A DNA stretch of 64,000 bases from positions 186,001 through 250,000 of the forward strand of contig JAODMF010000004.1 in NCBI GenBank assembly GCA_025464095.1. Reading direction: 5' to 3'. The notes under the pieces are model-generated. The model was not told the DNA's origin, did not search any database, and worked only from the letters and a program-made list of their open reading frames with translations. The DNA comes from Glaciihabitans sp. (lineage in GTDB: Bacteria > Actinomycetota > Actinomycetes > Actinomycetales > Microbacteriaceae). Below are positions 8,809-18,131 of the stretch, one piece after another (the stretch's first letter is position 1; every line of letters begins with the position of its first letter). Made by a program: the position numbers and the translations under genes.

Positions 8809-9273
8809 CTACTCGTCGAACGTGTTGACCATCGCCATCGCGGCGCGCTCCAGATAGGCCCACAGCATCGCGTCATTGAGGGGCGAGAGATCGAGGCTGT
8901 CGACCGCGGTGCGCATGTGGCGCAGCCAGCGGTCGCGGGCATCCGGGTTCACCTTGAAGGGCTGGTGACGCATGCGCAGGCGCGGGTGTCCGCGCTGCTC
9001 GCTGTACGTGGCCGGGCCGCCCCAGTACTGCTCGAGGAATCCGGTGAGCCGCTGGATGGCGCCCTCCAGGTCCTCCTCCGGGTACATCGGCCGCAGAACC
9101 TCGTCGGTCGCGACGCCCTCGTAGAACCTGCGCACCAGCTTCTCGAACGTCTGCCGTCCGCCGACCTCGCGCCAGAAGTTGCCCTGCACGGCCTCGCCCT
9201 GCTCGCTCGTGCGGATCGTGACCGGACTGGGCGGCACGGGCTGGCCAGCGTCCCGGGGTGTGGGGTCAGTCAT
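8809..9273 (-). CDS. glbO: Truncated haemoglobin, group II
   Basis: 154 residues. The trHbII pattern is visible: Phe/Tyr-rich helix B (LVRRFYEGV), MYPEEDL, a proximal His in [10 protein letters not shown], and the conserved Trp in RDRWLRHM (G8). Such proteins bind oxygen or NO and are linked to oxidative and nitrosative stress. ATG 9273 lies 8 nt inside the end of the upstream mechanosensitive channel gene, so the two form an operon; the ribosome site is weak, consistent with coupling. Confidence 0.9.
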   Translation of the reverse strand: MTDPTPRDAGQPVPPSPVTIRTSEQGEAVQGNFWREVGGRQTFEKLVRRFYEGVATDEVLRPMYPEEDLEGAIQRLTGFLEQYWGGPATYSEQRGHPRLRMRHQPFKVNPDARDRWLRHMRTAVDSLDLSPLNDAMLWAYLERAAMAMVNTFDE

Positions 9274-10306
9274 TTCTCGGCAGCCTCGTGCTCCGTGGGT
9301 CTCGTGTTGCCTTGCGCGTCGGCCGGGCATCTTCGGTCGTCACTACAGGATTCGGTTTCGTGCGTGGCGGACGCGCGCCCTTGATGCTCTCGGCTCCCTC
9401 AAAGCCGGTCAGGACCACGCTGTTGAGGTTCGGAAGGCGGATACCCATGCTGTCGAGGGCTGTCTTCAGCCGGGCGCGAAGCTCGCGCGCGACGTCATCC
9501 TTCGTTCCCGGCCGTGTCTTGATGACCAGCCGGATGACGATTGCCTCCGAGGAGATCGACTCTATTCCCCAGATTTCCGGCTGTTCGATGATGCGCCCGC
9601 GCCACTTCGGATCTGAGGCCATCTCCCTCGCGGTGGAAAGCATCTTCTCCTGCACCGCGTCGACATCCGCGTCGTAGGGCACGGCGAGGTCGATAATGAC
9701 GCGCGACCAGCCCTGCGACATGTTGCCCACTCGCAGGATCTCTCCATTGCGGACGAACCAGACCGTGCCATTGACGTCACGAATCTGGGTGATGCGGATG
9801 CCGACCGCTTCAACGACACCGGTGGCCGGCCCGAGGTCGACGACGTCGCCCACGCCCAGCTGGTCTTCGACGACCATGAAGAGGCCGTTCAGTACGTCCT
9901 TGACGATGTTCTGGGCACCGAAGCCGAGACCGGCACCCAGGGCCGCGGTGATGAGGGCGAACGATCCGGTGATCGTGGGCGCGATGGTCGTGATGATCAT
10001 CAGCACGCTGGTGATGACGATGACGGTCACCACGATGTTGTTGAGAACCAGTCCAAGGGTGCGTGTTCGTTGCACCGTTCGCACGGCGCTCAGCGGGGAG
10101 GCGAGAAGAGCCTGCGTGTCTTCGACATCGTGGCGGCGCTTCACGCCGTGCACGACACGGTCGACCACCCGGTTGATGACGAACCGCAGCACGATACGAA
10201 GGAGCACCGCGACGATGATGATCGCGAGGACGTTGATCGGCACCTGCCACGCCTTGTAGAAGGCGTCGACCATGGCGACTACCTGGGTCCATTCAGCCGA
10301 TTTCAT
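9266..10306 (-). CDS. mscS: Small-conductance mechanosensitive channel, MscS family
   Basis: 346 residues. Three membrane segments lie in the first ~140 residues; the pore helix carries the Gly/Ala pattern ([23 protein letters not shown] in two parts), followed by the beta domain ([19 protein letters not shown]) and the alpha/beta C-terminal domain. About 50 basic, disordered residues end the protein. It should open under membrane tension and release solutes. ATG 10306 is the only sensible start; TAGACT lies 9 nt before it, so the leader may be very short. Coupled to glbO downstream. Confidence 0.9.
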   Translation of the reverse strand: MKSAEWTQVVAMVDAFYKAWQVPINVLAIIIVAVLLRIVLRFVINRVVDRVVHGVKRRHDVEDTQALLASPLSAVRTVQRTRTLGLVLNNIVVTVIVITSVLMIITTIAPTITGSFALITAALGAGLGFGAQNIVKDVLNGLFMVVEDQLGVGDVVDLGPATGVVEAVGIRITQIRDVNGTVWFVRNGEILRVGNMSQGWSRVIIDLAVPYDADVDAVQEKMLSTAREMASDPKWRGRIIEQPEIWGIESISSEAIVIRLVIKTRPGTKDDVARELRARLKTALDSMGIRLPNLNSVVLTGFEGAESIKGARPPRTKPNPVVTTEDARPTRKATRDPRSTRLPRND

Positions 10307-10369
10307 AGCCGTCCCAGTCTACGGAAGGCTTGCTGGCCGTCCCGTGAGCGGTTGCCCACCCACCCCACA

Positions 10370-10427
10370 CGAGTTGCCCACTTCGGCCGGTATTCGGGGG
10401 TGAATAGCGACGAAAGTGGGCAACTCG
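10370..10427. repeat. Intergenic palindromic repeat, family A, copy 1
   Basis: A perfect 14-bp inverted repeat (CGAGTTGCCCACTT / AAGTGGGCAACTCG) with a 30-nt middle that itself holds TATTC/GAATA. The outer arms are identical to those of the copy at 37056-37113. It sits between pepN and mscS and may end pepN transcription. Confidence 0.85.
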
Positions 10428-10444
10428 GGTGAAGAGAGGGCGGG

Positions 10445-12982
10445 CTAGGCGTCTACGGCCTGCGCGCGCAGGGCACGCTCGACGCCGGCGAGGTTCTCCT
10501 GCACGAGCCGGCGCATCGCCGGGACGTCCGGGTTGGCATCCAGCCACGCCTTCGTCGCGTCGACAAGCTCCTGCGAGGCGAGCGGCGCCGGGTAGAACAG
10601 GGTGATGTAGTACTCGGCGATCTTGTAGGCGCGATTGTTCCAGATGTCGGTCAGCGCGGCGAAGTACGGCTCGACGAGCGACTCGAGCGATTCGGGCTCG
10701 TTCGTGTGCACGAAGCCCGTCGCGACGTTGCGCACGATCACGTTCGGCAGGGCGTCGGAGCTGACCACGGATTCGAGCGCCGTCCGCTTTGCCTCCGCCG
10801 TGGGGAAGGTCGCGCGAACGCGAGCGGCCGCCTGCTGGCCGTTCGAGGTGTTGTCGTTCGCGAGCGCGGCATCCACGTCGGCTTCGGTCGCCGCGTTGTT
10901 GAGCGCAAGGCCCTCGAGCAGCTCCCAGCGCAGGTCGGTGTCGATCTCCAGCCCGGACAGCGAGACGGTCCCATCGGAGAGGCCCCTGACGGCCGCGACG
11001 TGCGCGGGCGTCGACGCCAGGGCAGCGAAGTACTTCACGAACTGGAACTGGGCGTCCGATCCGGCCTCCGCGGCCTGGGCGAGTGTCCAGAGGGTGTCGC
11101 CGATGCGCGTGATCGTCGCCTTCCGCTTCGACGGCGCGACGTACAGGCGCGCGGCGGTGCCCAGCTGCGCGAGAGTCGTGCGGATGGTCGTCGACTCGGT
11201 CTCGGTGGCGATGTTGTTCAGGACCAGGTCGACGTAGGCGCTGGCCGGCGTCTCGGCGTCGCGCGCCGCATCCCATGCCGCTCCCCACACCAGCGCGCGG
11301 GCCAGCGGGTCTTCAATGCCGGACAGGTGCTCGACCGCGACCGCGAGCGATGCCTCGTCGAGACGGATCTTCGCGTAGGCGAGGTCGTCGTCGTTAAGCA
11401 GCACGAGGGCGGGCTTGGCCAGTCCGACCAGCTCGGGCACCTCGGTGCGCTCGCCGTCGACGTCCAGTTCGACCTGGTTCGACCGGACGAGTGTGTCGCC
11501 CTGCAGTTCGTAGAAGCCGATCGCGAGGCGGTGCGGTCGAATCGTCGGATAGTCGGATGCCGCCGTCTGCAGAACGGCGAAGGAGGTGATCGTGCCGTCA
11601 GCATCCACGTCGATCTCGGGGCGGAGCGTGTTGACGCCGGCGGTCTCGAGCCACTTCTTCGCCCAGTCGCCGAGGGAGCGGCCAGACGCGATTTCGAGCT
11701 CGGCGAGCAGGTCGGAGAGCTCGGTGTTGCCGTACTGGTGCTTCTGGAAGTAGGCGGCGACGCCGGTGAAGAACGCGTCGATGCCGACCCAGGCGACCAG
11801 CTGCTTGATTACCGAGCCGCCTTTCGCGTAGGTGATTCCGTCGAAATTGACCTGCACGTCCTCGAAGTCGTTGATGGTGGCGACGACCGGATGCGTGGAC
11901 GGCAGCTGGTCCTGGCGGTAAGCCCAGCTCTTCTCCATGGCCTGGAAGGTGGTCCACGCCTCGGTCCACTCGGTTGCTTCGGCGGTGGCGATGGTGGATG
12001 CCCACTCGGCGAACGACTCGTTCAGCCAGAGGTCGTTCCACCACTTCATTGTGACGAGGTCGCCGAACCACATGTGCGCCAGTTCGTGCAGGATCGTGAC
12101 GACCCGGCGCTCCTTGATGGCGTCGGTCACTTTCGAACGGAACACGTACGTCTCGGTGAACGTGATTGCGCCCGCGTTCTCCATCGCCCCGGCGTTGAAT
12201 TCGGGAACGAAGAGTTGGTCGTACTTTTCGAACGGGTAGGCGTACGCGAAGTTCTTCTCGTAGTACGCGAAGCCCTGGCGGGTCTTCTCGAAGATGTAGT
12301 CAGAATCGAGAAATTCGAACAGCGACTTGCGGGCGAAGATACCGAGCGGGATGGCGCGGCCGTCGCTCGAGGTCAGCTCCGACCGCACGACCTCGTAAGG
12401 ACCGGCGATCAGCGCGGTGACGTAGCTGGAGAGCACGGGCGTCGGCGCAAAGGTGAATGTCGCGGTGTCGCCGTCGATGACGGGCTCGGGGGTGGGGGAG
12501 TTGCTGACCACCTGCCAGGCGGCCGGCGCGGTGACGGTGAAGGTGAACACGGCCTTCAGGTCGGGCTGCTCGAAGACGGCGAACACGCGGCGGCTGTCGG
12601 GCACCTCGAACTGTGAGTACAGGTAGACCTCGCCGTCAACCGGGTCGACGAAGCGGTGCAGTCCCTCGCCAGTGTTCGTGTACGCGGCATCCGCGACGAC
12701 GGTCAACACGTTCTGTTCGGCCAGGTTGTCCAGCGTGATGCGTACACCGTCGCTCACCGCGGCAGGGTCGAGCGCGGTGCCGTTGAGGGTGACGGAGTGC
12801 ACCTTCTTCGTAATCGCATCGATGAAGGTGGATGCGCCCGCCGTCGCCGAGAAGGTGACGACGGTGGTGCTGGCGAACGTCTCGTCCCCGGTCGTGAGGT
12901 TGAGCGTGATGTCGTAGCTGGCGACATCCACGATGGCCTTGCGCTGCTGCGCCTCTGTACGGGTGAGGTTCTCTCCTGGCAC
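10445..12982 (-). CDS. pepN: Aminopeptidase N (M1 zinc metallopeptidase)
   Basis: 845 residues, the length of actinobacterial PepN. It removes N-terminal residues from peptides in the cytoplasm. The exopeptidase motif GAMENAG is followed by the zinc site HELAH at residues 299-303 and the third ligand Glu 19 residues later in NESFAEW. A C-terminal ERAP1-like helical domain fills the last ~330 residues. The GTG at 12982 follows AAGGAG at ideal spacing. It stands alone as a transcription unit, with a palindromic repeat after its stop. Confidence 0.94.
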   Translation of the reverse strand: MPGENLTRTEAQQRKAIVDVASYDITLNLTTGDETFASTTVVTFSATAGASTFIDAITKKVHSVTLNGTALDPAAVSDGVRITLDNLAEQNVLTVVADAAYTNTGEGLHRFVDPVDGEVYLYSQFEVPDSRRVFAVFEQPDLKAVFTFTVTAPAAWQVVSNSPTPEPVIDGDTATFTFAPTPVLSSYVTALIAGPYEVVRSELTSSDGRAIPLGIFARKSLFEFLDSDYIFEKTRQGFAYYEKNFAYAYPFEKYDQLFVPEFNAGAMENAGAITFTETYVFRSKVTDAIKERRVVTILHELAHMWFGDLVTMKWWNDLWLNESFAEWASTIATAEATEWTEAWTTFQAMEKSWAYRQDQLPSTHPVVATINDFEDVQVNFDGITYAKGGSVIKQLVAWVGIDAFFTGVAAYFQKHQYGNTELSDLLAELEIASGRSLGDWAKKWLETAGVNTLRPEIDVDADGTITSFAVLQTAASDYPTIRPHRLAIGFYELQGDTLVRSNQVELDVDGERTEVPELVGLAKPALVLLNDDDLAYAKIRLDEASLAVAVEHLSGIEDPLARALVWGAAWDAARDAETPASAYVDLVLNNIATETESTTIRTTLAQLGTAARLYVAPSKRKATITRIGDTLWTLAQAAEAGSDAQFQFVKYFAALASTPAHVAAVRGLSDGTVSLSGLEIDTDLRWELLEGLALNNAATEADVDAALANDNTSNGQQAAARVRATFPTAEAKRTALESVVSSDALPNVIVRNVATGFVHTNEPESLESLVEPYFAALTDIWNNRAYKIAEYYITLFYPAPLASQELVDATKAWLDANPDVPAMRRLVQENLAGVERALRAQAVDA

Positions 12983-13039
12983 GGCGTGCTCCTTCTGGTC
13001 GACGGATTGTGTCCGTCGGCCAGCCTATCGAGCGGTGAC

Positions 13040-13711
13040 CTACGCGGAGATGAGCTGTGGCAGTGCCTCGTCTACCCGGGTCGGGCGGAGCATGCTGTCG
13101 ACGTCCGCGATAGCGGTCTCGAGCAGCCCGACCAGACGGTCATCCGCATCCCGAACACAGGCGTCCGCGATTCCGAGCACCGCAACACGCAGGATGGTGT
13201 CGTCCGCGGGCAGCAGGCGACGCTGGCCTGGGGAAACGTAGGTCTCGGAGGCGAACTGGTGTGCCCATCGAGCTGCACCGGGAGCAGCGGCCATGGCCGT
13301 CGCGATGCGGTCGCGCGCCAGGTCGGCAGGTGCTCCGGAGACTCCCTCGAGTAGCGCCTCGCAGCGCAGCAGCCCGCTCGCGAGTGAGCGCTGCCGCGAC
13401 TCGCTCGCAATGGGCAGCGCGCTCGACGCGGCGAGCACCGAGACGATGATCGGAACCAGTGGGTCATCGCCGTTCAGCCCGACGACGGAGGGGATGAGCA
13501 CCGTGAGCCGGGTCCGCGCCGCGTGCGAGCTGACGTCGTTGACGAGTCGGGCAAGTGCGGCCACCGAGGGATGGGTACAGGTCGGTCGATCACTCCAGCG
13601 CTGCCCGGCGAGGTAGGACGCGAACTCCATGAAGCAGGCGCCCTGCCGCGGGTTTCTGTGCCGTCCCGGTGAAAGCACGGGCAGTAGCTGTTCGGTCGTG
13701 TATCCCTGCAT
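13040..13711 (-). CDS. Conserved actinobacterial protein of unknown function
   Basis: 223 residues, soluble and helical. The block SPGRHRNPRQGACFMEFASY, followed by RWSDRPTCTHP, at residues ~13-45 looks strongly conserved (His, Arg, Cys, Glu, Trp), suggesting a metal or ligand site; the rest is Ala/Leu-rich helix. I recognise this head as a recurrent actinobacterial hypothetical but not its role. ATG 13711 has GGAGG 5 nt upstream. The open frame runs on into the next gene on the other strand, which is a shadow. Divergent from the FAD oxidoreductase gene. Confidence 0.7.
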   Translation of the reverse strand: MQGYTTEQLLPVLSPGRHRNPRQGACFMEFASYLAGQRWSDRPTCTHPSVAALARLVNDVSSHAARTRLTVLIPSVVGLNGDDPLVPIIVSVLAASSALPIASESRQRSLASGLLRCEALLEGVSGAPADLARDRIATAMAAAPGAARWAHQFASETYVSPGQRRLLPADDTILRVAVLGIADACVRDADDRLVGLLETAIADVDSMLRPTRVDEALPQLISA

Positions 13712-13805
13712 GAGGGCCTCCAGAAGCGCGTGAGCGATGAAATCCAGTCTGCTCCTGACGGCGGACAGAATCCAGAGTTTTCGGTGCAGCCGTGGGCCAT
13801 GACCA

Positions 13806-13811
13806 TATGCT
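13806..13811 (+). promoter_or_regulatory. -10 box giving a leaderless mRNA
   Basis: TATGCT ends 6 nt before the ATG at 13818, and no ribosome site is present. Transcription would start at the start codon itself. Confidence 0.6.
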
Positions 13812-13817
13812 GGCGAC

Positions 13818-15233
13818 ATGTCGGCCACCGCCTTTGAAAGGTTCGTTCCGAGTCCACGCGTTGTGGGCGAATCCCTGCGATCAACCGTTCTCGGCTCATT
13901 CTGGCTGGACGGCGTCGGGGGCGCGAAGTTCCCGCGGTTCGCTGGGCGCGCATCCGCCGACCTGCTCGTGGTGGGCGCCGGGTACACGGGCCTGTGGACG
14001 GCGCTGCTCGCGAAGCAGCGCGACCCGGACGCGCGGGTCGTCGTGCTCGAAGCGAAGTCGGTCGGATGGGCGGCATCCGGCCGCAATGGCGGGTTCTGTG
14101 AGGCGACGCTGACCCACGGCGAAACCAACGGCAGGGCACGCTTCGCGGCCGAGTATGACCAGCTCGAGCGGCTCGGCCGCGAGAACCTCGACGAAATCGA
14201 GCGAACCGTCGCCGACCTCGGCCTGCGCTGCGACTTCGAGCGCACCGGCTCCCTCGCGGTTGCGACTGAGGGTTACCAGGTCGCCGAGCTGCGGGATGCC
14301 GCGAACGACGCACACACGATGTTCTTCGACGCCGCGGCCGTGCAGAGCGAGTTGGCGTCTCCGACCTATCGCGCAGCGCTGTGGAGTAAACGCGACAGCG
14401 CGCTGGTGCACCCCGGCAAGCTGGCCGCCGAACTCGCGCGAGCGTGCGCGGACGCGGGCATCCAGATTTTTGAGAATTCGCCCGCACGCTCGCTCACTGC
14501 CGCTCCGGGGCAGATCAGCGTCGCGACCGAGCGGGGAAGCGTGAGCGCCACCCGCGTCGCGCTCGCGACGAACGCCTTCCCGTCGCTGCTCAAGCGGTTC
14601 CGCCTGCATACCGTTCCGGTGTACGACTACGTGCTGATGACCGATCCCCTGACGGATGCCCAGCTCGCTTCCATCGGGTGGCAGCACCGGCAGGGGGTGG
14701 CCGACTCGGCCAACCAGTTCCACTACTACCGGCTCAGTGCCGACAACCGCATCCTGTGGGGAGGCTACGACGCGATTTACCACTACGGCGGACGCATCCG
14801 GCAGCAGTACGAGGATCGCCCGCAAACCTTCGCGAAGCTCGCCGCTCACTTCTTCACCACCTTTCCGCAGTTGGAGGGCGTGCGCTTTGGACACCGCTGG
14901 GCGGGGGTTATCGACACGAGCACGCGCTTCTCGGCGTTCTTCGGCCGGGCGCACGACGGGCGGGTTTCCCACGCCGCCGGATTCACCGGCCTGGGGGTCG
15001 CGGCAACGAGATTTGCGGCGAACGTCATGCTCGACCACTTGGCCGGCCTCGAAACCGAGCGCACCGCGCTCGAGATGGTGCGCAGCATCCCCGTCCCATT
15101 CCCGCCGGAGCCCGCCGCCTTCTTGGGCGTGCAGGCCACGCGGTGGGCGCTCGACCGCGCTGATCACCATGACGGCCAGCGCAACCTCCTGTTGCGAACG
15201 CTGGATGCCGTCGGCCTGGGCTTCGATTCCTGA
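13818..15233 (+). CDS. FAD-dependent amine/amino acid oxidoreductase (DAO family)
   Basis: 471 residues. The FAD-binding GxGxxG is LLVVGAGYTGLWTALLA near residue 50, followed by VVLEAKSVGWAASGRNGGFCE, the typical DadA/PuuB start in which the conserved Gly-Arg-Asn-Gly-Gly contacts the flavin. Middle and C-terminal parts (ADNRILWGGYDAIYHYGG; HAAGFTGLGVA) match gamma-glutamylputrescine oxidase-like proteins. It probably oxidises a C-N bond of an amine with release of hydrogen peroxide; the substrate is not known. No amine pathway genes are nearby. Confidence 0.88.
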   Translation: MSATAFERFVPSPRVVGESLRSTVLGSFWLDGVGGAKFPRFAGRASADLLVVGAGYTGLWTALLAKQRDPDARVVVLEAKSVGWAASGRNGGFCEATLTHGETNGRARFAAEYDQLERLGRENLDEIERTVADLGLRCDFERTGSLAVATEGYQVAELRDAANDAHTMFFDAAAVQSELASPTYRAALWSKRDSALVHPGKLAAELARACADAGIQIFENSPARSLTAAPGQISVATERGSVSATRVALATNAFPSLLKRFRLHTVPVYDYVLMTDPLTDAQLASIGWQHRQGVADSANQFHYYRLSADNRILWGGYDAIYHYGGRIRQQYEDRPQTFAKLAAHFFTTFPQLEGVRFGHRWAGVIDTSTRFSAFFGRAHDGRVSHAAGFTGLGVAATRFAANVMLDHLAGLETERTALEMVRSIPVPFPPEPAAFLGVQATRWALDRADHHDGQRNLLLRTLDAVGLGFDS

Positions 15234-15287
15234 AGCCCGTGCGGGCATGCCAGGTGCGCTGCCGGTGCGAACGTCAGCGGCCGGGCG

Positions 15288-15293
15288 TAGCGT
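15288..15293 (+). promoter_or_regulatory. -10 box giving a leaderless mRNA
   Basis: TAGCGT ends 7 nt before the ATG at 15301, and no ribosome site is seen. Confidence 0.55.
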
Positions 15294-15300
15294 GGCGATC

Positions 15301-15882
15301 ATGAAGCAGAAATCACTTTTCCTTCTTGCGGACGCGTCTCTTCGCTCGGTGATCGACCGCATCCGACCCGACCAGTTCGACCTGCCCGCGCCGGGTGGCT
15401 GGCTGTCGACTCCCGACCCAACGGTGCGCGACGTCATCGCCGCGCACGCCAAAGACGAGGCATGGGTGCCCGACGTGCTCGCCGGACGCACGATGGACGA
15501 GGTCGGTACCAGGTGGGACGGTGATCTACTCGGCGACGACCCGATCGCCAGCTACGACGCGTTCAACGACACCGCGACGGCGGCCGTCACCGCATTCGAG
15601 AACCCGGATGCCGTTGCGCACCTGAGTTACGGGGACTACCCGGTCACCGTCTACTTCGAGCACACCGCGTTCTATCGCGGATTCCAGGCGCCCACCATCG
15701 CGAAGTTTCTGGGACTCGAGTATTCGATGCCCACAGAGTTGGTCGACGCGCTCTACGAGACCGTGACGACGCAGCTGGATTCGCTTCGAGCGATTGGCGT
15801 CTTTCCGCCCGAGGTGCCGGTTCCGGCCGGATCGGATCGGGAGACGCAGCTGCTCGGCCTGGTCGGTTTCTACTCCGAATGA
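15301..15882 (+). CDS. DinB-like / TIGR03086-type metal-binding domain protein
   Basis: 193 residues, predicted four-helix bundle. The N-terminal pattern LRSVIDRIRPDQFDLPAPG followed by TVRDVIAAHAKDE, with a helix-borne His, matches the maleylpyruvate isomerase N-terminal (DinB-2) family; many actinobacterial members are mycothiol-dependent or bind a metal. A second His lies in YFEHTAFYRGFQ. The enzyme reaction is not known for this subgroup. The start at 15301 fits both the domain and the -10 box just upstream. Confidence 0.75.
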   Translation: MKQKSLFLLADASLRSVIDRIRPDQFDLPAPGGWLSTPDPTVRDVIAAHAKDEAWVPDVLAGRTMDEVGTRWDGDLLGDDPIASYDAFNDTATAAVTAFENPDAVAHLSYGDYPVTVYFEHTAFYRGFQAPTIAKFLGLEYSMPTELVDALYETVTTQLDSLRAIGVFPPEVPVPAGSDRETQLLGLVGFYSE

Positions 15883-15909
15883 CCCGCTGGCCCGGCCGTC
15901 GGCGACTTC

Positions 15910-15915
15910 TAGACT
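15910..15915 (+). promoter_or_regulatory. -10 box of the rpiB-nei-paiB operon (leaderless)
   Basis: TAGACT ends 6 nt before the rpiB ATG. The GAAAG in between is too close to the start codon to act as a ribosome site. Confidence 0.6.
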
Positions 15916-15921
15916 GAAAGC

Positions 15922-16407
15922 ATGCGCATCCACATCGCGACCGACCATGCCGGCCTCGAGTTCAGCAAAGACCTGCAGAAGCACCTGACGGATGCCGGGC
16001 ACGAGGTCGTCGACCACGGCCCGACGTCCTACGATCCGCTCGATGACTACCCGAGCTTCTGCATCAATGCGGCCCGAGCGGTCGTCCGCGACCAGTCGGC
16101 CGGCATCCAGGCGCTCGGCATCGTGTTCGGCGGTTCCGGCAATGGCGAGCAGATTGCGGCGAACAAGGTAACGGGCGCCCGCGCCGCCCTGGTCTGGAAC
16201 GTGTCGACCGCAGAGCTTGCCCGGCAGCACAACGACGCGAATCTCATCTCGATCGGCGCCCGCCAGCACACCGTCGACGAGGCCGTGCTGTTCATCGACA
16301 CGTTTCTCGCGACGCCGTTCAGCGGCGAGGAACGCCACGCCCGCCGTATCGCGCAGCTGGCCGAGTACGAGAAGTCGGGTGCGATCGCCGGACACGAGAT
16401 CGACTGA
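15922..16407 (+). CDS. rpiB: Ribose-5-phosphate isomerase B
   Basis: 161 residues, normal for RpiB. It interconverts ribose 5-phosphate and ribulose 5-phosphate in the pentose phosphate pathway. Visible sites are ATDHAG (Asp-His at residues 8-9) and FGGSGNGEQIAANK (~70-83). The catalytic Cys of the E. coli enzyme is absent and Glu76 stands where the mycobacterial enzymes use a Glu as base. The stop and the next ATG overlap (TGATG), making an operon with nei and probably paiB. Confidence 0.95.
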   Translation: MRIHIATDHAGLEFSKDLQKHLTDAGHEVVDHGPTSYDPLDDYPSFCINAARAVVRDQSAGIQALGIVFGGSGNGEQIAANKVTGARAALVWNVSTAELARQHNDANLISIGARQHTVDEAVLFIDTFLATPFSGEERHARRIAQLAEYEKSGAIAGHEID

Positions 16408-17348
16408 TGCCCGAAGGCCATTCCGTTCACCGGATCGCGCGCCAGTTCGCGCTGCACTTCGTTGGCAAGCGCGTCGCCGTCAGTTCCCCGCAGGGCCGCT
16501 TCGCCGCCGATGCGAGGCAAATCGATGGGCAGGTGATGGTCAGCGCGAAAGCGGTCGGCAAGCAGATGTTCCTCGAGTTCGAGAACGGCCGCTGGCTGCG
16601 GGTGCACCTGGGGCTCTACGGGGCGTGGGACTTCGCGGGGGACTTCACCGCCGACGCGACCACGGCATCCGCGAACGGCCGGATGGGACAGACGAACCAG
16701 CGCGGCACCAGCATCGGGGCTCCGCGCGCGACCCGCCTGCGGATGTCCGAGCAGGAGAACCTGCAGCCGACGTCGGAACCGTTCCCGCCTGATCCCATCG
16801 GCGCGGTTCGCGTGAGGCTGCTGACAGAAGACACCGTTGCCGACCTGCGCGGCCCCACGGCGTGCGAGGTGCTGGATGCGAACCAGGTTCAGGATGCAAT
16901 CGACCGGCTCGGCCCCGACCCGCTGGTCGATTCGGCGAAGAAGGGTGAGGAGCGCTTCGTCGCCGCGGTGCGCAAGAAGGCGACACCCATCGGCCTGCTG
17001 CTCATGGACCAGGGCGTAGTCAGCGGCATCGGCAACGTGTATCGGGCCGAACTGCTGTTTCGCGCGCGACTGAACCCGCGAACCCCGGGCAAGGATGTGC
17101 CGGAAGAATCCGTACGCGCGCTGTGGAAGGACTGGACGAAGTTGCTTCGCATCGGCGTTCAGACCGGCCAGATGCTGACGATGGACGGCCTCGGCAAGAA
17201 GGCATACATCGCGGCCCTCGCGAACCGTGACGACCGACACTGGGTCTATCACCGCACCGGAGAGCCCTGTCGCGTCTGCGGGACCCCCATCGTGATGGAA
17301 ATCGCCGCGGGTCGAAAGCTGTATTACTGCCCCACGGACCAGGCCTGA
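16407..17348 (+). CDS. nei: Fpg/Nei-family DNA glycosylase (endonuclease VIII, Nei1-like)
   Basis: 313 residues. The mature protein starts Pro-Glu-Gly-His, giving the Pro2 nucleophile and Glu3 acid of the Fpg/Nei family; the H2TH region is around GIGNVYRAELLF with its conserved Asn. It removes oxidised bases and nicks the strand. The C-terminal zinc finger is altered: Cys-x-x-Cys in PCRVCG is followed by YYCPTDQA, so the fourth Cys of the usual CPxCQ is missing and Asp stands there. An acidic/polar insert around residues 75-115 follows the HLGLYG motif. Translationally coupled to rpiB. Confidence 0.88.
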   Translation: MPEGHSVHRIARQFALHFVGKRVAVSSPQGRFAADARQIDGQVMVSAKAVGKQMFLEFENGRWLRVHLGLYGAWDFAGDFTADATTASANGRMGQTNQRGTSIGAPRATRLRMSEQENLQPTSEPFPPDPIGAVRVRLLTEDTVADLRGPTACEVLDANQVQDAIDRLGPDPLVDSAKKGEERFVAAVRKKATPIGLLLMDQGVVSGIGNVYRAELLFRARLNPRTPGKDVPEESVRALWKDWTKLLRIGVQTGQMLTMDGLGKKAYIAALANRDDRHWVYHRTGEPCRVCGTPIVMEIAAGRKLYYCPTDQA

Positions 17349-17349
17349 C

Positions 17350-17973
17350 ATGCGACACACGCCGGCCTACGTGATCACCGACCCCGAGGAAGTCAAACGC
17401 CTCGTGCGCAACAACCCGTGGGCCACGATCGTGTCGAACACCGCGACCGGGCTCGTCGCATCGCATTACCCGGTGGTGCTGGAGGAGGGTGCCGACGGCA
17501 TCAGCCTCGTCAGCCACGTCGGCCGCCCGGACGAGCGGCTGCTCGAGCTCGGCCAGCACGAGATTCTCGTGATTATTCAAGGTCCACATGGTTACGTGTC
17601 TCCGAGCTGGTACGACAACGGCGAGGTCATCCCCACCTGGAACCACGCGACCGCGCACCTGTACGGCGTGCCCGAGATACTGACGGAGGAAGAGAACTTT
17701 CGGGTACTCACCAGCCTGGTCGACCACTTCGAACACCACGTCGAACATCCGAGAAGCCTCCACGATGACGAGGATGCGTCCCGGCGTACGGCGAAAGGAA
17801 CTGTCGGCATCCGCCTCGTGGTCACCCGTTTCGACGCGCGGCTGAAGCTCAGCCAGAACAAGCCGGCGGAGGTCGTCGACCGCATCGTCACTGCCCTGGA
17901 GGGCGGCGGCCCATTTGCCTCTGAGGCGCTGGCCGAGGAGATGCGGCGCACGCGGGGTGACACGGCTCCATAG
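17350..17973 (+). CDS. FMN-binding split-barrel protein, PaiB family
   Basis: 207 residues. The sequence matches PaiB-type FMN-binding proteins: VRNNPWATIVSN at the N-terminus, ASHYPVVLE, a central QGPHGYVSPSWY with the conserved Pro-His-Ala/Gly-Tyr, and VIPTWNHATAHLYG. In Bacillus the family is tied to repression of degradative enzymes, but many homologues are likely oxidoreductases, so the regulatory name is uncertain. The ATG is 1 nt after the nei stop, so it is the third gene of the rpiB operon. Confidence 0.85.
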   Translation: MRHTPAYVITDPEEVKRLVRNNPWATIVSNTATGLVASHYPVVLEEGADGISLVSHVGRPDERLLELGQHEILVIIQGPHGYVSPSWYDNGEVIPTWNHATAHLYGVPEILTEEENFRVLTSLVDHFEHHVEHPRSLHDDEDASRRTAKGTVGIRLVVTRFDARLKLSQNKPAEVVDRIVTALEGGGPFASEALAEEMRRTRGDTAP

Positions 17974-18131
17974 CGCGCGGCTGCTACTCGCTCGGCGATC
18001 GGTTCACCCGGCGTAACCCGAAGTCGGCGCAACGGGGGATATCCCCACCCCGGATCGGTCGTTTGCTGCATGGCGGGGCGGCGCAACTCGCCGCGATGCT
18101 GGGTAGACCGACAGAATGAGGGCTGACCGCC

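Noticed and set aside
10706-12616. 636-codon open frame on the plus strand
   Set aside because: Antisense to pepN, which has clear catalytic motifs; the composition is that of a shadow frame.
13712-14245. N-terminal extension of the protein ending at 13040
   Set aside because: It would overlap the FAD oxidoreductase gene on the other strand and has Ser/Arg-rich shadow composition. The start at 13711 has a good ribosome site.
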